Shown here: positions 31,638 to 37,162 of the stretch, piece by piece | Layout of the letters: each line of letters begins with the position of its first letter | Position numbering within the stretch: the stretch's first letter is position 1 | Assembly: GCA_027485615.1 (NCBI GenBank) | Contig: JAIXQS010000177.1 | Span: 1 to 37,162, forward strand | Direction: 5' to 3' | DNA length: 37,162 bases | Source of the DNA: Verrucomicrobiaceae bacterium | GTDB taxonomy: Bacteria > Verrucomicrobiota > Verrucomicrobiia > Verrucomicrobiales > Akkermansiaceae | The notes under the pieces: generated by a model | Seen by the model: the letters and a program-made list of their open reading frames with translations, nothing else | Told to the model about the DNA's origin: nothing | Database searches by the model: none | Position numbers and translations under genes: made by a program

Positions 31638-33371
31638 ATGCCCGGGATGATCCGCCTCATCCGACACACCTTGCGCTTCCCTCTCCTGAGCGGACTATCC
31701 CTGCTGATGGCGGTCGCCTGCACCGCGCTGGTGCTGGTCCTGCCCGGCGTGACAATGCGTTTCATCGATACAATCATCGGGGAAAACCGCCCGGATCTCA
31801 TCGTTTCCACCGCGCTCATCGGGGTCGGCGCGATCCTCGCCCGGCAGATCCTTTTCACCCTCCGCACCTACCTGAACAACCACCTGGAGCTGAAACTCAC
31901 TCACGTGATTCGCTGCGAGCTTTACGACAAGCTCCAGCGCCTGCCGATCCCGTGGTTCGACAGGAACTCCTCCGGGGAAATCATGTCCCGCGTCTCCAAC
32001 GACGTGCCCGCCACGAACCGCGTCATCATCGAAGGCCTCGATCAGGCCGTCGCCGCCGGACTCCAGTTCCTCATCGTGCTCGGCTACATGCTCTACCACT
32101 CATGGCAACTCACGCTGGTGGTGATGATCCCGCTGCCCTTCATCGGCTTGATCACCGCATGGTGGTCGAAACGGGCGGAGCCGAAATGGCGAGCCTCCTC
32201 CGAGGCCTCCTCCGCGCTCAACGCGATCCTGCACGACAACCTCGCCGGCATCCGCCAGATCAAGGCATACACCGTGGAGCCGCAGGCGCTCTCCGATTTC
32301 GACGAGGCATCGCGCAAGGTGGGCGACAAGCACATGGATGTCATGAAAGGCCAGGCCATCGTCTGGCCCGCCGTGTCTTTCATCGCAGAGTCCGGCATCA
32401 TCCTCATGGTTGCCTTCGGCTCGTGGTGGACGCTCAACGGCGAACTCTCGCCCGGCATCGTCATCGCGTTCCTCGTGGCGTGGGGTTTCCTCTTCGACCC
32501 CATCTCCCGCATCAACACGCTCTCGCAGACATTTACCAAAGGCATCGTATCTGCGAAGCGACTCTTCGATATCATCGACACCCCGGACGAATCGAATCTC
32601 ACCGAGGGAGAACGGCCGGAATCCTTCACCGGGAAGATCGAGTTCCGCGATGTCACCTTCTCCTACGGTGGCCAGGCTCCCGCGCTGAAAAACATCAGCC
32701 TCACCGCCCTGCCCGGCCAGACCATCGCCCTCGTCGGAGCCACCGGCTCGGGGAAATCCACCTTCCTCAATCTCCTCTCCCGCTTTTACGAGCCGACCTC
32801 CGGGGAAATCCTGTTAGACGGGAATCCGCTCTCCGGCCTCTCCAAGGAATGGCTCCGCGACAACACCGGCTTCGTCACCCAGGAACCCTTCCTTTTCAAC
32901 ACGACCCTCCGCGAGAACCTCACGCTCGCGAAACACGAGGCCGGCGACAAGGAGCTGTGGGAAATCCTCGAAGCCGCCAACGCCGCCGAGTTCATCCGCG
33001 CCCTGCCCGATGGCCTCGAAACCATGGCCGGGGAGCGCGGCATCCGTTTCTCCGGCGGCGAAAAACAACGCCTCTCCATCGCCCGCGCCCTCCTGAAAAA
33101 CCCGCCCCTTCTCCTGTTAGACGAGGCCACCTCCGCCCTCGACAACACCACCGAGAAGCTCGTCCAACAAGCCCTCGACAACCTCCGCGCCAACCGCACC
33201 TCCTTCGTCATAGCCCACCGCCTCAGCACGATCCGCAACGCCGACCTGATCTGCGTCCTCGACCACGGCGTGCTCGCCGAGCAAGGCACTCATGAGGAGC
33301 TGTTAGACAAAAACGGCCTATATGCGGGATTACAATCCAATCCCCCAGCCAAAAGCAATGGCCACGGTTAG
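31638..33371 (+). CDS. MsbA-like ABC exporter, fused membrane and ATPase domains (577 aa)
   Basis: This is a half-transporter that works as a homodimer to move lipids, LPS core or hydrophobic compounds across the inner membrane. The N-terminal six-helix domain (~1-310) includes IPWFDRNSSGEIMSRVSNDV, the hallmark before intracellular loop 1. The ATPase part has Walker A GATGSGKST (367-375), Q-loop TQEPFLFNTTLRENL, signature FSGGEKQRLS (~471; first position F instead of L), Walker B LLLLDEATSALD and the H-loop IAHRLSTI. The start at 31638 (MPGMIRLIRH) or 31647 is plausible. It is divergent from the sulfatase unit; 31481-31637 shows no strong promoter. Confidence 0.93.
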   Translation: MPGMIRLIRHTLRFPLLSGLSLLMAVACTALVLVLPGVTMRFIDTIIGENRPDLIVSTALIGVGAILARQILFTLRTYLNNHLELKLTHVIRCELYDKLQRLPIPWFDRNSSGEIMSRVSNDVPATNRVIIEGLDQAVAAGLQFLIVLGYMLYHSWQLTLVVMIPLPFIGLITAWWSKRAEPKWRASSEASSALNAILHDNLAGIRQIKAYTVEPQALSDFDEASRKVGDKHMDVMKGQAIVWPAVSFIAESGIILMVAFGSWWTLNGELSPGIVIAFLVAWGFLFDPISRINTLSQTFTKGIVSAKRLFDIIDTPDESNLTEGERPESFTGKIEFRDVTFSYGGQAPALKNISLTALPGQTIALVGATGSGKSTFLNLLSRFYEPTSGEILLDGNPLSGLSKEWLRDNTGFVTQEPFLFNTTLRENLTLAKHEAGDKELWEILEAANAAEFIRALPDGLETMAGERGIRFSGGEKQRLSIARALLKNPPLLLLDEATSALDNTTEKLVQQALDNLRANRTSFVIAHRLSTIRNADLICVLDHGVLAEQGTHEELLDKNGLYAGLQSNPPAKSNGHG

Positions 33372-33384
33372 GCATATCGGACTG

Positions 33385-33399
33385 CCCGGGCATCCCGGG
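33385..33399. repeat. Short hairpin before the L,D-transpeptidase gene
   Basis: CCCGGG-CAT-CCCGGG, a 6-bp stem with a 3-nt loop, 13 bp after the ABC exporter stop and 3 bp before the likely start of the next gene. The 3-nt loop and GGGA flank recall the hairpins inside malQ, but the sequence is not the same. Confidence 0.45.
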
Positions 33400-33402
33400 A
33401 CG

Positions 33403-34149
33403 ATGTCAAAAAAACGCGCGAAGATGCGATTTGAACAAGTCCCATCATTCGTGCTGAAACAGCTTTTTGTATTCACCATCATCCTGTTTACGCTTTGCTC
33501 GTGCGGCGACAGGGCCAAAAGCCGAGCCAAGAAAGAGGAGGCCCCGAAGCCCATGGAAACCGAACTCGCGGAGAAAAAGCTGGAACACGGCTCCCCCGTC
33601 TTCATCCGCGCCTTCAAGGAGGAGCGCGAGCTGGAGCTTTTCATCGAGAGCAAGACCACCGGAAAATTCGAGCTGTTCCGCACCTATCCCATCGCCGCCG
33701 CCAGCGGAAAGCTCGGGCCCAAGCTCGCCGAGGGAGACCGCCAGGTGCCGGAGGGGTTCTACTTTTCCCGTGCCAGCGACATGAATCCGAACAGCTCTTT
33801 CCACCTATCCTTCAACGTCAATTACCCCAACGCCTACGACCGCGCCCATGCCCGCACCGGCTCCTTCATCATGGTTCACGGCAGCAACGTCTCCGTCGGC
33901 TGCCTCGCCATGACCGATGAGAAAATCGAGGAAATCTACACCCTCTGCCAGGCCGCCCTCGACAACGGCCAGCCCTTCTTCCGCGTCCACATCTTCCCCT
34001 TCCGCATGACTCCCGAGCGCATGGCGGAAGCCGCCGGAAGTCCCCATCTTCCGTTCTGGGAAAACCTGAAAACCGGTTACGATCTCTTCGAGGAAAACCG
34101 GATTCCGCCCGAAGTGAAGGTGCGGGACAAGGTGTATGTGTTCGAGTGA
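33403..34149 (+). CDS. YafK-like L,D-transpeptidase family lipoprotein (248 aa)
   Basis: This is a YkuD-domain enzyme of the YafK/DpaA branch. In E. coli that member releases Lpp from peptidoglycan rather than forming cross-links. A lipoprotein signal (VFTIILFTLCSC) follows a basic N-region. The YafK landmarks are strong: VPEGFYFSRASDMNPNSSFH, LSFNVNYPNAYDRA, and the catalytic motif MVHGSNVSVGCLAM with His159 and Cys167. Start 33403 (MSKKRAK) or 33424 (MRFEQVP) both fit; an upstream start at 33322 would overlap the ABC gene. It follows the ABC exporter after a small hairpin. Expected location is the periplasmic face, acting on the cell wall. Confidence 0.88.
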   Translation: MSKKRAKMRFEQVPSFVLKQLFVFTIILFTLCSCGDRAKSRAKKEEAPKPMETELAEKKLEHGSPVFIRAFKEERELELFIESKTTGKFELFRTYPIAAASGKLGPKLAEGDRQVPEGFYFSRASDMNPNSSFHLSFNVNYPNAYDRAHARTGSFIMVHGSNVSVGCLAMTDEKIEEIYTLCQAALDNGQPFFRVHIFPFRMTPERMAEAAGSPHLPFWENLKTGYDLFEENRIPPEVKVRDKVYVFE

Positions 34150-34159
34150 GTGACGGAGA

Positions 34160-34249
34160 GGACCCGCGATCTCCCGATCGCGACCGGTGTGGGTGAGGGG
34201 CGGAGCGAGGGATTCGCCGGTCAGGTCGCGATTTCGAAATCGCGGTTCC
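34160..34249. repeat. REP/BIME-like inverted pair of 26-bp palindromic units
   Basis: Unit one, 34160-34185, has the core CGCGATC-TCCC-GATCGCG. Unit two, 34224-34249, is in the opposite orientation with the perfect 18-bp palindrome CGCGATTTCGAAATCGCG at 34227-34244. The reverse complement of unit two matches unit one at 21 of 26 bases, differing mostly in the loop. They are 38 bp apart. This is the arrangement of REP elements paired as a BIME. Confidence 0.8.
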
Positions 34250-34281
34250 TTTCCTCCGCGAAACCCGCCAGCATCGCCCCT

Positions 34282-36306
34282 ATGCTTCCCGAAACCCACC
34301 CGCTCATCGAGAAAGTCACGGAACCCCTCGCCGCCAACGCGGAGCGGCGGCTGGCGGCGCAGGCCATTCTTGCGGAAAATTTCGAGGCGGGGCATCCGGC
34401 GGTGGCGGATTTGGAGGCTCGGCTGGCGGCGGCGGAGAAACCGAAGGTGCGTGCTGCCTGGGTAGTGGCGGCTTGGGTTTGCGCGGCACTGGCGCTGGGA
34501 ATCGCGCTCCACAGGCAGATGCCGGATGCCCGCATCATGGGTTTTTTGCGGGGGATGATTTCATTCGGCCCTACGGAGCCACTTCCGCTTCCGCCCGGGC
34601 TTTCAGAAAAGGAGCGGCTGCTTCTGGAGGAGGAGATGGATTCGAAGCGGCGGCTGCACCTGCTGGAGCCGGAGAATCCGGCCTACTACGCGGAGTATGC
34701 GGGAGAGTTCCTCAGTGAGCGAAGGAAGCTGGCGGACGATTTCCTGGAGAAGGCCGCGCGCGTGGCGCCGGAGAATGCGATGTTCATTTACTGGGCAGCG
34801 GGGCATACCGGCGGGGATGCGGTGGAGAAGACTCGCAAGGGCGGCTCCACACCGCGTTACCAAAAGGGCGTGCTTCTCGGCGCACTGCCCACCGAGACGG
34901 AATACACCATCAAGGATGCGGCGGCCTATGCGGAGTCCCTGGCGTTGCTGGAAAAGGCGGCGGCGCTGCCGGGCTACGAATCCTACACCAACCGGATGAT
35001 GGCGGAGAGACTTTCCCTCATGCCGAAGGGAACGTTTGCGGACTACACGCGGGCGCTTGCGGTGATCTACGGAACCTCGGTGCCGTGGGTCATCTCCCAG
35101 CGCAAGATGGTGGATGTCATGTGCGCGAGGGCGGAGGAGCTTTCCAAGGCCGGACGCAAGGAGGAGTTCCTGTCGCTGGTGAAACAGAGGGAAGCGTTCC
35201 TGGCCGGAATGGGGCGGAATCCGGACATGTTTCTCGTCGGCGAGCTGGTTTACTCGGTTTGTGTTTCGAGCACGGCGGTGAATTTCCACGCGGCGGCGGA
35301 GCGGCTGGGCATGGCGGATCTGGCCGAAACTTACCGCAAACAGCGCGACGCGATGTTGGAAGACAAGGATTTCCGTGACATCCGCCGCGCAGGTGATGAG
35401 ACATCTATCCCGGAGGGGCGGGCTTCCGCGCTGACCCATCTGACCCTGCCAATGGTGGCCGCGCAGGTGCGGAATCCGCCGCTGCTCATTGACGCCGAAC
35501 TGGAGCCTATGCGGAGGGTCGAGCACGAGGTGGCCACAAGGCTTGGGTTGACGGGCGCCGCTTTGTTGCTGCTGCCCGCCGGGCTGGCTGTCTTCCTTTT
35601 CCGCTTCGCGGTGACACCGGTGATACGCCTGCCCGCGCGGCGGATTTCACGTCTGCTGGGGGCGTGGGATTGGGTGTTGGTGCTGGCGCTGGGTGTGGCG
35701 TTGCCCATTGCGATTTTCCTGATCATCACCCGCCTGACGCCGCTGGGCGGACGGGGATACGGAATTCAGCATTTCCAGTTCGCGTTTCCCGGTGTGCCGC
35801 TGGTGGCGCTGCTGCTTTCCCTGCTGATCGCTCCGGCTTTGGTGATCCGCGTGCGGCTGGCGCGTTGGCTCGCGCCGTTAGGGATCCGGGAGCGCCTTGT
35901 GCCGCTCGTATCGCTGGCGGCTTTGACGATGTTGCTTATGTGGGCGCTGGCTGTCCTGCCCGCATTGGAGCGCATCGAGCTTTCGGAAAAGGTGCTGATC
36001 GGCCTCGCCGCGCTGCCCGCCTTGTGCGTCGCGCTGATTTTCGCTAACGCGCTTCGCGCCATCCTCGGCAAGCCGCAGGATCGTCTCGCCCAAGCTGCTA
36101 CAGCGCTCGCCGTCCTTCCCGCCTACGCGGCGGCCGTTGTCGCGCTGTGCCTCATGCTCCCTATGCACGCCGCCGGGGAGAAACGCTGGCTCGCCCGGGA
36201 AACCCTGCTCCGCATCGACCCCGGCGCGCCGGATCTCGGAGCCTACGAATTCAAGGTCGCCGCCCAGAAACGCAGGGAGATCAATGCGATCACCGGCACC
36301 GAGTGA
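34282..36306 (+). CDS. Seven-helix membrane protein with helical-repeat domain, unknown (674 aa)
   Basis: I do not recognise the family. ATG 34282 (MLPETHPLIEKVTEP) is the credible start; an earlier GTG at 34150 would translate the REP pair. One helix (~59-76) is followed by a ~340-residue soluble region rich in Glu, Ala and Arg with TPR-like helices (YYAEYAGEFLSERRKLADDF, LALLEKAAALPGYESYTNRM). Six further helices are at ~424-444, 461-482, 505-525, 543-562, 571-592 and 610-628. The layout suggests an exposed helical-repeat domain held by a membrane bundle. It lies between the transpeptidase and a TPR protein on the same strand. Confidence 0.8.
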   Translation: MLPETHPLIEKVTEPLAANAERRLAAQAILAENFEAGHPAVADLEARLAAAEKPKVRAAWVVAAWVCAALALGIALHRQMPDARIMGFLRGMISFGPTEPLPLPPGLSEKERLLLEEEMDSKRRLHLLEPENPAYYAEYAGEFLSERRKLADDFLEKAARVAPENAMFIYWAAGHTGGDAVEKTRKGGSTPRYQKGVLLGALPTETEYTIKDAAAYAESLALLEKAAALPGYESYTNRMMAERLSLMPKGTFADYTRALAVIYGTSVPWVISQRKMVDVMCARAEELSKAGRKEEFLSLVKQREAFLAGMGRNPDMFLVGELVYSVCVSSTAVNFHAAAERLGMADLAETYRKQRDAMLEDKDFRDIRRAGDETSIPEGRASALTHLTLPMVAAQVRNPPLLIDAELEPMRRVEHEVATRLGLTGAALLLLPAGLAVFLFRFAVTPVIRLPARRISRLLGAWDWVLVLALGVALPIAIFLIITRLTPLGGRGYGIQHFQFAFPGVPLVALLLSLLIAPALVIRVRLARWLAPLGIRERLVPLVSLAALTMLLMWALAVLPALERIELSEKVLIGLAALPALCVALIFANALRAILGKPQDRLAQAATALAVLPAYAAAVVALCLMLPMHAAGEKRWLARETLLRIDPGAPDLGAYEFKVAAQKRREINAITGTE

Positions 36307-36372
36307 GCGCGGACCATGCCCAAATCCCGCAATTACGGATAGAAACCAACCAAACCCCTAGTAATAGCAGCC

Positions 36373-37162
36373 ATGTTCGGAAAAGCCCACCTCCTTTCAC
36401 TACCCACCCTCTGCGCCTGGCTGCTCGCCGGCGCGTGTCTTTCCGCCCAGAATCAGGCCGGTCAGGAAATCATCTATCCCGGCGAGGCTTTCGCGAAACT
36501 GGACACCTTCGAGGGCGTGAACCTGGAGGACGCCGACAAGCTTTTCACTGCCGGTGATTTCCAGGGAGCATACGCCGCCTACAAGGCCTACTCGTTCGAG
36601 TTCCCGAAAAGCAAGGCCTTGCCCTACGTCCTGCTCCGCCAGGGGCGTTGCCTGCACAAGCTCGACAAGCGCAACGCCGCCATCAAGGCCTACCAGGATG
36701 TCGTGGACTATTTCCCCGATGATGTCGCCTACGCCGCCGCCGCGCTTTTCCACATCGGCGAGTGCCATGGCCAGAACGGCGAGGCGGAAAAACAGACCGC
36801 CGTCTGGGCGCGCATGGTGAAGGACGATGGCTACGTCACGCAGCCGAACTCCGGCACCGCCCTCATCCACCTCGGCACGGAGATGCAGAAGCTCGGGAAA
36901 CACGGCGAGGCCGCCGAATACCAATGGCGCACCGCCGTCGCTTTCCTGAAAACCAACCCCAAGGCCGCCGAAGCCGCGCGCAAGGCCGTCATCCAGCACT
37001 ACGTCACCCGCAGCCCGGATCACGAGAAGCTCAAGGAATTCTTCATCGCCGCCAGCGGTTTCAATGGCGACGGGCGCAACACCGACAAGCCCGAGGAGGA
37101 CGCCCGCTACTGGACGACCGTTTTCCAGGCCGCCCTCGAAAAGTACGAGGATGCCGCCGCCC
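36373..37162 (+). CDS. Secreted TPR/YbgF-like protein, 3' end beyond window
   Basis: ATG 36373 opens a frame that stays open to the window edge (263 codons). A signal peptide (MFGKAHLLSLPTLCAWLLAG, cleavage near residue 26) is followed by TPR-like repeats: DADKLFTAGDFQGAYAAYKA, KLDKRNAAIKAYQDVVDYFP and ALFHIGECHGQNGEAEKQTA. This resembles periplasmic tetratricopeptide proteins of the YbgF/CpoB kind, but no C-terminal diagnostic is in view. The role is unknown. It lies 66 bp after the seven-helix protein gene on the same strand, possibly one operon. Confidence 0.85.
   Translation, partial: MFGKAHLLSLPTLCAWLLAGACLSAQNQAGQEIIYPGEAFAKLDTFEGVNLEDADKLFTAGDFQGAYAAYKAYSFEFPKSKALPYVLLRQGRCLHKLDKRNAAIKAYQDVVDYFPDDVAYAAAALFHIGECHGQNGEAEKQTAVWARMVKDDGYVTQPNSGTALIHLGTEMQKLGKHGEAAEYQWRTAVAFLKTNPKAAEAARKAVIQHYVTRSPDHEKLKEFFIAASGFNGDGRNTDKPEEDARYWTTVFQAALEKYEDAAA

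Noticed and set aside
31391..33295. A ~630-codon open frame overlapping the ABC exporter in another frame
   Set aside because: It is rich in Arg, His and Pro, has no domain-like sequence, and is the typical GC-rich shadow of the real exporter gene.
33405..33414. Slippery-looking A7 run (TCAAAAAAAC) at the start of the transpeptidase gene
   Set aside because: The frame downstream is open and coherent from the same ATG; no second frame needs to be joined.
1..37162. tRNA, rRNA and CRISPR arrays
   Set aside because: Reading the intergenic gaps by eye shows no cloverleaf-like segment with a T-loop motif, no rRNA-like sequence and no regularly spaced direct repeats; a dedicated RNA scan was not possible here.

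Overview
The window looks like a piece of a Verrucomicrobiota chromosome, probably from the Verrucomicrobiaceae/Luteolibacter neighbourhood. I infer this from gene content: a PVC-type small basic protein, a Tat-exported DUF1552 protein, an iduronate-sulfatase-like sulfatase, LpxA and MsbA-type Gram-negative envelope genes, and starts that mostly lack a clear Shine-Dalgarno motif. Most of the window is GC-rich. The exception is an AT-rich block at about 160-1540.

Layout. 1-159 is the 3' end of an IS3-type insertion sequence. 160-3950 is an accessory stretch: two small secreted proteins, a large TPR protein whose last ~250 bp are AT-rich, a hairpin repeat cluster, and a Tat-signal ORF that runs into that cluster. 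3980-6525 holds a signal-bearing MTAN-like nucleosidase, an RluB-type pseudouridine synthase, the small basic protein and a fasciclin protein. 6669-11189 is a compact reverse-strand run, argD-argF-cdd-mnmG, carrying two parS-like palindromes. 11317-15931 is gspE, then a hicBA toxin-antitoxin pair and an orphan membrane protein, then gspF and a MEKHLA gene, closed by a strong two-way terminator. 15990-21411 (reverse) has a fatty-acid desaturase, a DUF1552 protein fused in frame to gene debris, a small lipoprotein and citrate synthase. 21529-24611 has a divergent pair of unknown membrane proteins and lpxA. 24680-29731 has a DPE2-like 4-alpha-glucanotransferase with a palindromic element inside its coding sequence, a site-2-protease-like M50 protein, a TSUP permease and a vapBC pair. 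29759-37162 has a sulfatase with a small upstream partner, an MsbA-like ABC exporter, a YafK-like L,D-transpeptidase, a 674-residue seven-helix protein of unknown function, and the start of a TPR protein cut by the window edge.

The most notable features are (1) two parS/ParB-type sites about 830 bp apart, one between cdd and mnmG and one inside mnmG within an apparent MnmG-specific insertion, which suggests a chromosomal centromere near the origin; (2) several palindromic repeat families, including one double hairpin translated in frame within malQ and a REP/BIME-like inverted pair at 34160-34249; (3) a composition boundary inside the TPR gene next to the IS; and (4) a hicBA pair, with a near-leaderless promoter and palindromic operator, lying between two secretion genes. 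No tRNA, rRNA or CRISPR array was seen. No gene-free stretch exceeds about 300 bp once the small genes and repeats listed here are counted.
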